From assembly GCA_947626105.1 (NCBI GenBank), contig CANQQY010000010.1:1-53821 (forward strand): a stretch of DNA of 53,821 bases, read 5' to 3'. Below the pieces are notes generated by a model, which had not been told where the DNA came from, made no database searches, and worked only from the letters and a program-made list of their open reading frames with translations. Below, piece after piece: positions 16,134 to 24,517 of the stretch (its first letter is position 1; the number at the start of each line of letters is the position of its first letter). This DNA is from an uncultured Clostridia bacterium. GTDB lineage: Bacteria > Bacillota > Clostridia > Christensenellales > Borkfalkiaceae. Made by a program: the position numbers and the translations under genes.

Positions 16134-17411
16134 TCATACGATTTTCTCTTTCCCGCCCATGTAGGGACGCAGGACTTCGGGGATATCGACGCTGCCGTCG
16201 GCGTTCAGATGGTTTTCGACAAAGGCGATGAGCATGCGGGGCGGAGCGACGACGGTATTATTGAGCGTATGCGCGTAAACCGCGCCCTTGTCCGTCTTAT
16301 AGCGGATCCCGAGCCGCCGCGCCTGTGCGTCGGTGAGATTGGAGCACGAACCCACCTCAAAATACTTCTGCTGGCGGGGCGACCACGCTTCGACGTCGCA
16401 GCTGCGGTATTTGAGATCGGCAAGATCGCCCGAGCAGCATTCGAGCTGGCGTACGGGGATCCCCATGGAGACAAAGAGCTCCACCGTGTATTGCCACAGT
16501 TTCTCGTACCACGCCTCGCTCTCTTCGGGCTTGCAGATGACGATCATCTCCTGCTTTTCGAACTGATGGATCCTGTAAATACCCCTCTCCTCGATGCCGT
16601 GCGCGCCCTTCTCCTTGCGGAAGCAGGGGGAATAGCTCGTGAGCGTTAAGGGGAGCTGTTTTTCTTCGAGGGTCTGCCCCATGAACCTTCCGATCATGGA
16701 GTGCTCGCTCGTCCCGATGAGGTAGAGATCCTCGCCCTCGATCTTATACATCATGCCGTCCATTTCCTCGAAGCTCATGACGCCCGAGACGACGGAAGAG
16801 CGGATCATATAGGGCGGAATGCAATAGGTGAAGCCCTTATTGATCATGAAATCTCTCGCATAGGTCAAAACGGCGGAGTGAAGCCTTGCAATGTCCCCCG
16901 TGAGGTAGTAAAATCCCTGCCCGCTCGTGCGCCTTGCGCTGTCGATGTCGATGCCGTTGAGCTTTTCGAGGATATCGAGATGATAGGGGATCTCGAAATC
17001 GGGCGTCTTGGGCTCCAAAAACCGCTTGCGCTCCACATTCTCGCTGTCGTCCTTGCCGATGGGCGTCTCCGCGCAGATAAAATTGGGAATGCGCATCATG
17101 ACGGCTTTGAGCTTTTCGGAGACCTCTTCCGTCTCCTTTTCGATCTCGGCAAGGCGGGCGGCGTTGGCGTTCACCTGCATTTTTACGGCGTCCGCTTCCT
17201 GCGTTTTCTTTTCCCGCATCAAAACGCCGATCTGTTTGGAGAGCGTGTTGCGCGCGGCGCGGAGAGAATCCCCCTCCGTTTGAAGGGCGCGGCGCTGTTC
17301 GTCGAGGGCAAGCGCTTCGTCCACGAGGGGCAGCTTGTGATCCTGAAATTTCTTTTTGAGATTCTCGCGCACGCGGTCGGGATCGCTGCGCAGAAGAGCA
17401 ATGTCGATCAT
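16134..17411 (-). CDS. serS: Seryl-tRNA synthetase
   Basis: Class II synthetase that charges tRNA-Ser and tRNA-Sec; 425 residues, the normal length. An N-terminal antiparallel coiled-coil arm (about 30-100) is followed by the catalytic core with TSEHSMIGRFMGQ, motif 2 CFRKEKGAHG...IYRIHQFEKQEM and motif 3 NNTVVAPPRMLIAFVENH. The start MIDIALLRSDPDRVRENL is canonical and has a GAGGTGAAAT ribosome site. A promoter lies at 17474-17446. No T-box is seen in the short leader. The 3' end is abutted by a family D hairpin. Confidence 0.98.
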   Translation of the reverse strand: MIDIALLRSDPDRVRENLKKKFQDHKLPLVDEALALDEQRRALQTEGDSLRAARNTLSKQIGVLMREKKTQEADAVKMQVNANAARLAEIEKETEEVSEKLKAVMMRIPNFICAETPIGKDDSENVERKRFLEPKTPDFEIPYHLDILEKLNGIDIDSARRTSGQGFYYLTGDIARLHSAVLTYARDFMINKGFTYCIPPYMIRSSVVSGVMSFEEMDGMMYKIEGEDLYLIGTSEHSMIGRFMGQTLEEKQLPLTLTSYSPCFRKEKGAHGIEERGIYRIHQFEKQEMIVICKPEESEAWYEKLWQYTVELFVSMGIPVRQLECCSGDLADLKYRSCDVEAWSPRQQKYFEVGSCSNLTDAQARRLGIRYKTDKGAVYAHTLNNTVVAPPRMLIAFVENHLNADGSVDIPEVLRPYMGGKEKIV

Positions 17412-17445
17412 ATTTCACCTCAAAGGATTTTTCTCATTCAACCGC

Positions 17446-17474
17446 ATTATACCGCATTTTGCGGGAAATGGCAA
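17446..17474 (-). promoter_or_regulatory. Promoter of serS
   Basis: TTGCCA (17474-17469), 17-bp spacer, TATAAT (17451-17446); the leader is about 35 nt. Confidence 0.8.
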
Positions 17475-17559
17475 GGAAAAGGTGCGCTTGCTCGAAAATT
17501 TCCGCAAAGAGATCGCGGAAAGCGCCGACCCGAACGGGCTTCCCCGCGGTAAAAAAGTT

Positions 17560-17588
17560 TTGACATTTTATAAAAAGCGATGTATAAT
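17560..17588 (+). promoter_or_regulatory. Promoter of the P-type ATPase gene
   Basis: Perfect TTGACA (17560-17565), 17-bp spacer, perfect TATAAT (17583-17588), followed by GGAGG at 17598-17602. Confidence 0.92.
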
Positions 17589-17607
17589 AGAGACATCGGA
17601 GGCGCGT

Positions 17608-20199
17608 ATGAAATTATTCTCGAGGCAGACAGAAGAAAAGAGCGAGGAAAAGACCGAATCCGCACCGGCGGAGGAGAAAAAGAGTTTTTCCGCGCGCATG
17701 CTCGAGAGCAGCAGCGTCAAACAGGGCGAAGAGGACAAGGGCAGCAAAAAAGCCGCCATGAAGCGGTTCAAAAAGGCAAAGTCCGTCCCTACCGAAGCGC
17801 AGGAACGCTTTACGCCCCCCCTTAACAAGGGCCTTAGCGAGGAGCAGGTGGAGCTCCGCTTCAACCAGCTTCTCTTTAACGACGTCAATAAGAAATATTC
17901 CAAGTCTTACGCAAGCATTCTTGCGGGCAATATCTTTACATTCTTCAATCTCCTCTGCGTTATCGTGGCGGTCGCGCTCATCTATGCGGGCGCGAGCCTT
18001 TCGCAGTTCCTCTTTGTGGGGATCTTCGCCGTCAATCTTCTCATCGGCATCATTCAGGAGATCCTCGCCAAAAAGCAGATCGATAAGCTCGCCGTCCTCG
18101 TCTCCTCGACAGCCAAAGTCATGCGCGGGGGGAGCAAGGTGGAGATCCCCGTCACAGAGATCGTGCTCGACGACGTGATCCTTCTCGAAGCGGGGCAGCA
18201 GATCCCCGCGGACTGTATCCTCGCGGAGGGGGTCGTCGAAGTCAACGAATCCCTCCTCACGGGCGAATCCGTCCCCGTCAAAAAGGAGATCGGAGACACC
18301 CTCTATGCGGGCTCTTACATCGCGAGCGGCGCGTGCAAGGTGCGCGCGGATAAGGTCGGGCGGGGGACTTATCTCAATTCCCTCACATCCAAAGCCAAGA
18401 AATACAAGAAGCCGCGCTCGGAGATCATGAACTCCATCCAGCTCTTTATCCGCGTCATCGCCGTGCTCATCGTCATCATCTCGGCGATCACCATGGTCAT
18501 CAACTGGCGGGTGACGGGCGGCAACGTCTCCGATTCCATCATGGCGACGGCGGCGGTCGTCGTGGGCATGATCCCCTCGGGGCTCCTGCTCCTCACTTCC
18601 ATTGCAATGGCGATCGGCGTGAGACGGCTCTCCAAAAAACATACCCTCGTGCAGGATCTCTACTCCCTCGAAATGCTCGCCCGCGTCAACGTGCTCTGCC
18701 TCGATAAGACGGGCACGATCACGGACGGACGGATGACCGTAAACGACTGCATGATCCTCAACAACTACACCGATTATTCCCTCGAGGACATCATGGGGAG
18801 CATTCTTCTCTCCCTCGAGGATAATAATCAGACGTCCATTGCCCTCGAAGCGCGCTTCGGGCACTCCACCGCGCTCCATGCGACGGCGAAGGTCCCCTTC
18901 TCGTCCAAGAGAAAGCTGTCTGCGGTGTCCTTCGGCGAAACGGGCACATTCTGCATGGGCGCGCCCGAGTTCGTTCTGCGCCCCATGCCGCCCAAGATCG
19001 AGAAGATCGTCAAGCAATACGCCCAATCGGGGCTCAGAGTCCTCATGCTCGCCTATTCTCCCAACCAGATCTCGGGCGACAGGCTCCCCTCGCTCCTCCG
19101 CCCCATGGCGATCATCACGCTGGCGGACAACGTGCGTACGGACGCCGTGGAGACCATCAAATGGTTCCGCGAGAACGACGTCGAGATCAAGATCATTTCG
19201 GGCGACAACCCCGTGACCGTGTCCGAAGTCGCCCGCAGGGTGGGCGTCAAGGACGCAAACAAGTATATTTCCCTCGACGGGCTCACCGAGCTCGAAGTGC
19301 AGAACGTCGCCACGCAATACACGGTATTCGGGCGCGTCACCCCCGAACAGAAGGCCATTTTGGTGCAGGCGCTCAAAAAACAGGGCTCGACCGTCGCCAT
19401 GACGGGGGACGGCGTGAACGACATCCTCGCCCTGAAAGAGGCGGACTGCGCGATCTCCGTCGCCTCGGGCAGCGAAGCGGCGCGCAACGTCTCCCACCTC
19501 GTCCTCACCGACAATAACTTTTTGACGCTCCCCTCCGTCGTCTACGAGGGGCGGCGCGTCATCAACAACATCAAGGCGTCCGCTTCCCTCTACATCACAA
19601 AGACGCTCTTTATCACGATCTTGGCGATTTTGTGCGCGTGCCTTAGGGTGCCCTACTTCTTCCGCACCAATCACATGCTGCTCTTCGAAGTTCTCGTCGC
19701 GGCATTCCCCTCCGCCGTCGTCACCATCTTCCAGCCGAACACGGCGAGGGTCAAAGGGCGATTTATTCCCTTCGTCCTATCGCGAAGCGTGCCCGGCGCG
19801 CTCACGCTCATTCTGTGCGTGCTCGCGGTCTATTTGGGGATCGAATTCTATCCCGAGGAGTTCGGCCCCCTCACGAGACCCGAAATCGTGAACGGCGAGA
19901 CGGTAAGCCTCATCAATCCGCTCATGATGCTGTCTATGACGTTCGGCGGGCTCGTCATGCTCTACCGCATTTTGCAGCCCTTCAACCTGCTGCGCGCCGC
20001 CGTCTACGGCGTTTCCGTGGGGGTCGCCATTCTCGTGCTCTCTGTCCCCGCGCTCGGCAATATCGTCTACGACCATTGGGATACCGTCGAGCTCAACTTT
20101 ACGCAGATCCTCTTCGTCGTCTGCATCGTGCTCGCCGCCTTCCCCGTGTCGAACGCGCTCGTCAAACTATGCGACATGATGAATCCCTCAAACGAATGA
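17608..20199 (+). CDS. P-type cation-transporting ATPase (CtpE-like)
   Basis: An 863-residue membrane pump. The start is fixed by GGAGG five bases before the ATG at 17608; the first 70 residues form a highly charged Lys/Glu extension. Seen: actuator TGES (about 217), phosphorylation motif DKTGTIT (about 366) and hinge TGDGVND (about 600), with about ten membrane helices. The helix before the phosphorylation domain has MIPSGLLLLTS, where calcium pumps have a PEGL core; this and the architecture recall the CtpE branch associated with calcium uptake. No Cys-Pro-Cys heavy-metal motif or metal-binding N-terminal domain is present. The cation is therefore uncertain. Monocistronic. Confidence 0.88.
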   Translation: MKLFSRQTEEKSEEKTESAPAEEKKSFSARMLESSSVKQGEEDKGSKKAAMKRFKKAKSVPTEAQERFTPPLNKGLSEEQVELRFNQLLFNDVNKKYSKSYASILAGNIFTFFNLLCVIVAVALIYAGASLSQFLFVGIFAVNLLIGIIQEILAKKQIDKLAVLVSSTAKVMRGGSKVEIPVTEIVLDDVILLEAGQQIPADCILAEGVVEVNESLLTGESVPVKKEIGDTLYAGSYIASGACKVRADKVGRGTYLNSLTSKAKKYKKPRSEIMNSIQLFIRVIAVLIVIISAITMVINWRVTGGNVSDSIMATAAVVVGMIPSGLLLLTSIAMAIGVRRLSKKHTLVQDLYSLEMLARVNVLCLDKTGTITDGRMTVNDCMILNNYTDYSLEDIMGSILLSLEDNNQTSIALEARFGHSTALHATAKVPFSSKRKLSAVSFGETGTFCMGAPEFVLRPMPPKIEKIVKQYAQSGLRVLMLAYSPNQISGDRLPSLLRPMAIITLADNVRTDAVETIKWFRENDVEIKIISGDNPVTVSEVARRVGVKDANKYISLDGLTELEVQNVATQYTVFGRVTPEQKAILVQALKKQGSTVAMTGDGVNDILALKEADCAISVASGSEAARNVSHLVLTDNNFLTLPSVVYEGRRVINNIKASASLYITKTLFITILAILCACLRVPYFFRTNHMLLFEVLVAAFPSAVVTIFQPNTARVKGRFIPFVLSRSVPGALTLILCVLAVYLGIEFYPEEFGPLTRPEIVNGETVSLINPLMMLSMTFGGLVMLYRILQPFNLLRAAVYGVSVGVAILVLSVPALGNIVYDHWDTVELNFTQILFVVCIVLAAFPVSNALVKLCDMMNPSNE

Positions 20200-20212
20200 C
20201 TTTCGCCCGTAT

Positions 20213-20237
20213 GCGCCGCGGAAAGCGGCGCTTTTTT
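20213..20237 (+). terminator. Terminator of the P-type ATPase gene
   Basis: Stem gcgccgc / gcggcgc with loop ggaaa, followed by TTTTTT. A second GC-rich palindrome lies just after (about 20253-20275). Confidence 0.85.
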
Positions 20238-20350
20238 ATGCTTTTTAAGAAGCCCGCCGCTCCGGAGCGGCGCCGCCCTGCGGAAAAAAGAATAAAATTC
20301 TGAATATACCGTATTTTTTTATTTTTATAAGAAAAACGGCGGAAAATTCC

Positions 20351-20379
20351 TTGACTTTTTATAAAATTCATTGTATAGT
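20351..20379 (+). promoter_or_regulatory. Promoter of the repeat lipoprotein gene
   Basis: TTGACT (20351-20356), 17-bp spacer, TATAGT (20374-20379); ribosome site GGAGG at 20397-20401. Confidence 0.82.
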
Positions 20380-20408
20380 TGAATAAAAACACCTGCGGAG
20401 GAACGAAA

Positions 20409-23081
20409 ATGAAAAAGAAGTTATTATTTCTCTTGAGCGTGCTGTGCCTGATGTTTGCCTTTGTGGGCGCGGCCTGCGCCGGGGACAAGAGCTACCATGT
20501 TACGCTTTCCTATGATGAGACCAAGGGCGAGGTTGTCCTCTCCCCCGCGAAGGACGCCTATGGGGAGGGCGAAAAGGTCACCGTTACCGTTACCCCGAAC
20601 AGCGGATTTACCGTGGAGAGCTTCAAGGTGAACGGCGAGGAAGAGTCGCTTGCGGAAAGCGCATATTCCTTTGCGGTCGAAGCGGATACGACCGTCGAAG
20701 TCGCATTTGCGCCCGTTCGCGTTCCCGCTCCCACCCATACCGTCACGCTGTCCTACGACGATTCGAAGGGTACGGTCAGCCTCTCTCCCTCGAAGAACGC
20801 CTATGGGGAGGGCGAAAACGTCACCGTCACCGTTTCCCCGAACAACGGTTTCACCGTGGAGAGCTTCAAGGTGAACGGCGAGGAAGAATCGCTTGCGGAA
20901 GGCGTTTATTCCTTTACCGTTGAGACGGATACGACCGTCGAGGTCGCATTTGCGTCCCTTCCCGCACCCATGCCGGAGGAACTCTTTGCGCAGCTCGAGG
21001 GCAAAACCGCCTATACGGGCGAGGGCGAGGAGGAGCGTATCTACGATGGATACGACGATTATCACATTCAATACAAATACTCCTACCAAGTCGCCTTCGA
21101 CGGCGAAAATACGCTCCGCTTCCAAAAGGATGAGAGCATGAAGCTCGTCCTCAAAAACCAAATTTTCCATAACGAAAACGGAAAAGCCCTCTCCTATGCC
21201 CTGAAAGCGGACAATACGTTTGAGATCGTCGATACGGGCGAGAGCTTCGACGGCTACCGGAACCCCTTCGGGACGGTCGTCCTTGCGAGCGACTTTATCG
21301 AGGGAGAGGACGGCGCCTATGTGCTTACCGACGCGGAGAAGGCTTCCGCCGCAGCGCAGGCGTTCACGGGCCTAAATGCGGAGATCAAGTCCTTCGCCGT
21401 CTATGCAACGGGCGGAAATGTGACTTTCATCATGATCGAGACGAGTGAAAGTGCACGCGGCGAGGGCATCACCATCGACTATACCTATTATGCGAGCTAT
21501 GTCTTTGACATCGCGGAACCCGCCGATCTCTCGGCGCGCCTCACGCCCTATCCGACGACCGCCGACCACGCGGCGCTCCAATCGGCGCTGGAAGCGGCAC
21601 AGAGCGCGGAGAATTACAAATATCATGTTCTCGAGGACGGGACGTACAATTACAATTACTATGTGACGGAGAATGCGATCTACCTTGACGAGGAAGGTTT
21701 TGAGCTTGGCTATGTACTGCACAGCGATGGGATCGTCCATGAATTCTCTCCCCAAGGCGGAAAATTCGTCGTCGGAGACGCGCTTCAAGTGGAATCCTAC
21801 GACGGCGATGCGACGACGCACACGACCTCCGACATCGCGTCCTTAAAACCCGACTTTGCGGGATTCGCCGCAGAGCTGTTCGAGGCAAAGGGCGACGGCG
21901 TTTATGCGCTGCGCGAGGAGAACGTCGATCTGATCCCCGACATCGCCCAGACCTTCTGGAACTTCAACGACTACATGACCATGGCCTTCGCGCAGAAGCT
22001 GGAGATCACCGTACAGGACGGCGTTCTCTCAAAGGTCTCTATCGTAACGTACCTCTATGGATTCGAGACGACCTACGTCCTCACCTACTCGGGCTGGGGC
22101 GAGACAGAATTGCCCCTCAAATTCGAGGGTGAAGCCGAAGATCCCGACGGTCCCGACGCGCCCGTCGTGATCCCCGAAAAATTCTACGGAACGTTCGAAG
22201 GTGACGTGGGTGATTCTTCCGCTCCCGAAACCCCCGTGACGCACTACGTCCTTACGATCGACGACAGCGGCATGGCGGCAACGGTCGGCGGCGCCCCCGT
22301 GACGGTCGCCGTCGTGAGCTACAATGCAGACGAGCAGTCGTTTGCGATCACGTTCAACGGCGTGGCCTGCACCCTTTCGAATTACAGCGACGCAGACGCC
22401 GCTACTGCGGATGAGCTCGGCCTGCTCGCGGACGATTTCAGCATCAACGTTACCCTCTCCCGCAAGACGGAGGGCGGCGGCGGATCCGATGAACCCGATC
22501 ACGGCGACCCCACGACCTATCCCGAAAAATTCTACGGCATATTTGAAGGGGATTACACCGATTACTCCGCCTATCCCGAAACTTCCACGGTTCACTATGT
22601 GGTAGAGATCTCCGCCGAAGAGATCAAGATCACGATCGACGCAACGCCCGCGGAAACGGCGTTTGTGAGCTACGACGCAACCTATGAAACGATCAAAATC
22701 ACGCTCAACGGCAAGGATTATGAGATCGTCAATTATAGTTCCGGAAGCACCGTGGACGAAATCAATCTTTCGGGAAGCTATCCCGACCCTTCCGTTACCC
22801 TTTCCCGCAAGACCGAGGAGGGCGAAAGCTATCCCGCAAAGTTCTACGGGACATATACAAACAGCGAATATGAAGTCGTCATCTCCGCCGATTCGATCTC
22901 TGTAAAGCACAACGGCGTTGAGACGGAGGTCACCGACATCAGTTACAGCGGCGGCACCATTTATCTGAAAGTCGACGGTGCGGACTATGAGATCAGCGCA
23001 AACGACGATGACGACCCCGTTTCGCAGATCGTACTCACTTATGAGGTTTGGCATATGACATTCCTCGACCGTCAGGCATAA
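20409..23081 (+). CDS. Lipoprotein with two InlB-type repeats and three C-terminal modules
   Basis: An 890-residue secreted lipoprotein. The signal peptide ends in lipobox VGAAC (Cys 23). Residues about 30-110 and 115-195 are two near-identical copies of a divergent InlB B-repeat (Flg_new_2-like) module (VTLSYD..KG.V.LSP.K.AYGEGE.VTVTV.PN.GFTVESFKVNG); they are so alike at DNA level that recent duplication is likely. A unique middle region (about 200-590) has many Tyr/Thr strands. Three modules of about 100 residues follow, each opening with P.KFYGTF/IFEGD or KFYGTYT and ending with VTLSRKTE, the last one incomplete. A role at the cell surface, in binding or adhesion, is inferred from architecture only. 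The start is set by GGAGG. Confidence 0.85.
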   Translation: MKKKLLFLLSVLCLMFAFVGAACAGDKSYHVTLSYDETKGEVVLSPAKDAYGEGEKVTVTVTPNSGFTVESFKVNGEEESLAESAYSFAVEADTTVEVAFAPVRVPAPTHTVTLSYDDSKGTVSLSPSKNAYGEGENVTVTVSPNNGFTVESFKVNGEEESLAEGVYSFTVETDTTVEVAFASLPAPMPEELFAQLEGKTAYTGEGEEERIYDGYDDYHIQYKYSYQVAFDGENTLRFQKDESMKLVLKNQIFHNENGKALSYALKADNTFEIVDTGESFDGYRNPFGTVVLASDFIEGEDGAYVLTDAEKASAAAQAFTGLNAEIKSFAVYATGGNVTFIMIETSESARGEGITIDYTYYASYVFDIAEPADLSARLTPYPTTADHAALQSALEAAQSAENYKYHVLEDGTYNYNYYVTENAIYLDEEGFELGYVLHSDGIVHEFSPQGGKFVVGDALQVESYDGDATTHTTSDIASLKPDFAGFAAELFEAKGDGVYALREENVDLIPDIAQTFWNFNDYMTMAFAQKLEITVQDGVLSKVSIVTYLYGFETTYVLTYSGWGETELPLKFEGEAEDPDGPDAPVVIPEKFYGTFEGDVGDSSAPETPVTHYVLTIDDSGMAATVGGAPVTVAVVSYNADEQSFAITFNGVACTLSNYSDADAATADELGLLADDFSINVTLSRKTEGGGGSDEPDHGDPTTYPEKFYGIFEGDYTDYSAYPETSTVHYVVEISAEEIKITIDATPAETAFVSYDATYETIKITLNGKDYEIVNYSSGSTVDEINLSGSYPDPSVTLSRKTEEGESYPAKFYGTYTNSEYEVVISADSISVKHNGVETEVTDISYSGGTIYLKVDGADYEISANDDDDPVSQIVLTYEVWHMTFLDRQA

Positions 23082-23156
23082 GTGCAAGCAAAAAGCGGAA
23101 AAAGAAGGGAAACGTTTCGCCATCTTTCATAAGGATCTAATTTGATTAAATATGGC

Positions 23157-23188
23157 AAAAAAGACATAGTATTTGCTATGTCTTTTTT
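23157..23188. terminator. Bidirectional terminator between convergent genes
   Basis: Stem aaaaaagacatagta / gctatgtctttttt, symmetric A and T runs. It serves the lipoprotein gene on the plus strand and the SLOG gene on the minus strand. Confidence 0.88.
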
Positions 23189-23235
23189 CTATGGTGGACT
23201 CACGGGTTGGATAGTGAAGAGCACGGCAATCCGCT

Positions 23236-23769
23236 TTACGACTTGTGTTTTTCAATCGCGGAGAAAAGCTCCTTTTCGTAGGCCGAAATTTCTTCTTCTG
23301 TCATGCCATAAAACGGTTGATCTTCCTCGCGGTATAGATTTATAATCCGTAAACCTTTTCGCTTTGCGTAATACATCGCGGTTTTTGCCCCGCTTCTATA
23401 TTGCTTCTTGTTTACATAGCAAATGAGGGTGTCGCAAGTATCAATCATCTGCCGATTGCTTAAAGTGATTTTCTGTTTATAATGGGCGTCCTCTATATTG
23501 TACATAACTGTTTTCACGTCGGAATAAGGCTCATATCCGCAACTTTTCTTTATCGCGCGAAAGCCGGTTATGACCACTTCAATCTTAATATCTTTATATT
23601 GATTGCGAAGATTACGGCAAACGGAGAGTGCCAAATCGTCAAATTCCCCGTGCGTTCCCATAGTAAAACTTTTACAGCCTTTCTCAATCTCGTTTTTGAT
23701 TACTTCTTCAAGACGGTCGGCAACGTTTTTACCGAAGATTTGTCTATGCCCTATGAAAGCGGTTTTCAT
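23236..23769 (-). CDS. SLOG-fold protein, YpsA/DUF1273-like (first SLOG gene)
   Basis: A 177-residue protein that starts MKTAFIGHRQIFG. The GHR turn after strand 1, followed by a helix, then GCKSFTMGTHGEFDDLALSV and the late CDTLICYVNKKQYRSGAKTAMYYAKRKG...IINLY, match small Rossmann-like SLOG proteins of the YpsA/DUF1273 type, thought to bind nucleotide-like ligands. Molecular function is unknown; relatives occur in phage-defence and stress contexts. Its promoter is framed by two operator-like sites, and a divergent XRE gene lies 147 bp away. The codons are visibly more AT-rich than those of neighbouring housekeeping genes, suggesting transfer. A second, distant SLOG gene lies at 26739-27206. 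Confidence 0.75.
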   Translation of the reverse strand: MKTAFIGHRQIFGKNVADRLEEVIKNEIEKGCKSFTMGTHGEFDDLALSVCRNLRNQYKDIKIEVVITGFRAIKKSCGYEPYSDVKTVMYNIEDAHYKQKITLSNRQMIDTCDTLICYVNKKQYRSGAKTAMYYAKRKGLRIINLYREEDQPFYGMTEEEISAYEKELFSAIEKHKS

Positions 23770-23781
23770 TTCAGACTCCAA

Positions 23782-23801
23782 TATGTAGGTATTCCTACAT
23801 A
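23782..23801. promoter_or_regulatory. Operator-like palindrome, site 1
   Basis: TATGTAGG-tatt-CCTACATA, a perfect inverted repeat. It sits immediately downstream of the -10 box of the first SLOG gene, covering the predicted transcription start. Likely bound by the XRE protein at 23917-24159. Confidence 0.7.
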
Positions 23802-23802
23802 T

Positions 23803-23831
23803 ATTATAGCCCAAACGAGCAAACAAGGCAA
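23803..23831 (-). promoter_or_regulatory. Promoter of the first SLOG gene
   Basis: TTGCCT (23831-23826), 17-bp spacer, TATAAT (23808-23803). Flanked by operator-like sites 1 and 2. Confidence 0.75.
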
Positions 23832-23835
23832 ACAT

Positions 23836-23855
23836 TATGTAGGTTCACCTTCGTA
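23836..23855. promoter_or_regulatory. Operator-like site 2
   Basis: TATGTAGGT-tcaccttcgTA: same left half as site 1, degenerate right half; placed just upstream of the -35 of the first SLOG gene. Confidence 0.55.
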
Positions 23856-23883
23856 TTTTTTAAGCGACAATGAATTAGAATAC

Positions 23884-23903
23884 TATGTAGGTGAAACAAC
23901 ATA
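23884..23903. promoter_or_regulatory. Operator-like site 3
   Basis: TATGTAGGT-gaaacaaCATA: same left half, partial right half. It ends right before the AAGGAGA ribosome site of the XRE gene, so it would allow autorepression. Confidence 0.55.
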
Positions 23904-23916
23904 AGGAGAAATCGCT

Positions 23917-24159
23917 TTGACTGTAAGTGAGGCTGTTTCAAAAAGAATTGTCGGCTTATTGACTGAAAAAGGCATGACGCAATATCGTTTGGAACAAAAT
24001 GCGGGGATCCAACACGGCAGTATGCAGTGCATCATGAACGGTCGGAATAAGACGGTTACTTTGAGTACGGTCATCATGATCGCCCGCGGTTTCGATATGA
24101 CGCTTTTGGAATTTTTGGATGATCCGATATTTACTTCGGAAGATCTGGAAGTTGAGTAA
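23917..24159 (+). CDS. XRE-family helix-turn-helix regulator
   Basis: An 80-residue protein that is almost entirely a Cro/CI-type HTH domain (about 5-70): KGMTQYRLEQNAGIQHGSMQCIMNGR holds the two recognition-unit helices, followed by TVTLSTVIMIARGFDMTLLEFL. It starts with TTG at 23917, fixed by AAGGAGA seven bases upstream; no in-frame ATG fits. It is divergent from the first SLOG gene, and the gap holds three copies of a TATGTAGGT half site. The likely role is repressor of the SLOG gene and of itself. Ends in its own terminator. Confidence 0.82.
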   Translation: MTVSEAVSKRIVGLLTEKGMTQYRLEQNAGIQHGSMQCIMNGRNKTVTLSTVIMIARGFDMTLLEFLDDPIFTSEDLEVE

Positions 24160-24177
24160 AAATAATAAAGTGCTATT

Positions 24178-24206
24178 AAAAACCACGCGCTATGCGCGTG
24201 GTTTTT
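24178..24206 (+). terminator. Terminator of the XRE gene
   Basis: Stem aaccacgcgc / gcgcgtggtt, loop tat, A run before and T run after. Confidence 0.9.
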
Positions 24207-24209
24207 CGT

Positions 24210-24480
24210 GACGGAAGCGGCTAAAAGGGGAGCCATGAATGCCCCTCGCTGCCCCTTTTAGGGGAAGTGGCCCGCAGGGCCGAAGGGGTTCTCGGAAACC
24301 CTTCAGGTTCGGCTGTGCCTCACCAGCTCCCCTAGGAGGGGAGCCAAGGGGGCTCTCGCTGCCCCTTTAGGGGAAGTGGCCCGCAGGGCCGAAGGGGTTT
24401 TGGAAACCCTTCAGGTTCGGCTGCGCCTCACCAGCTCCCCTAGGAGGGGAGCCAAGGGGGTGCAGCGAGGAACCCCTTCC
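24210..24480. repeat. Two near-identical tandem family C units
   Basis: About 24225-24344 and 24350-24465 carry the same order of words (gctgcccctt..aggggaagtgg, ccgcagggccgaaggggtt, ggaaacccttcaggttcgg, agctcccctaggagggg), differing at only a few bases. A recent tandem duplication. No gene is seen here. Confidence 0.8.
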
Positions 24481-24489
24481 TCAAAATAG

Positions 24490-24515
24490 CAAAAGCGCGG
24501 GCAGAGCCCGCGCTT
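24490..24515 (-). terminator. Terminator of the metallophosphoesterase gene
   Basis: Stem aagcgcgggc / gcccgcgctt with loop aga or tct; T-rich on the minus strand after the stem. Confidence 0.82.
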
Positions 24516-24517
24516 GT

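Noticed and set aside
16134-17474. T-box leader for serS (also checked for lysS and metG)
   Set aside because: The leaders are too short and lack the ggtggtaccgcg core and a terminator; only pheS has them.
17614-19674. A 686-codon minus-strand frame opposite the P-type ATPase gene
   Set aside because: The opposite strand encodes intact TGES, DKTGT and GDGVND motifs with promoter and ribosome site; the antisense translation is a His/Asp/Arg-rich artefact.
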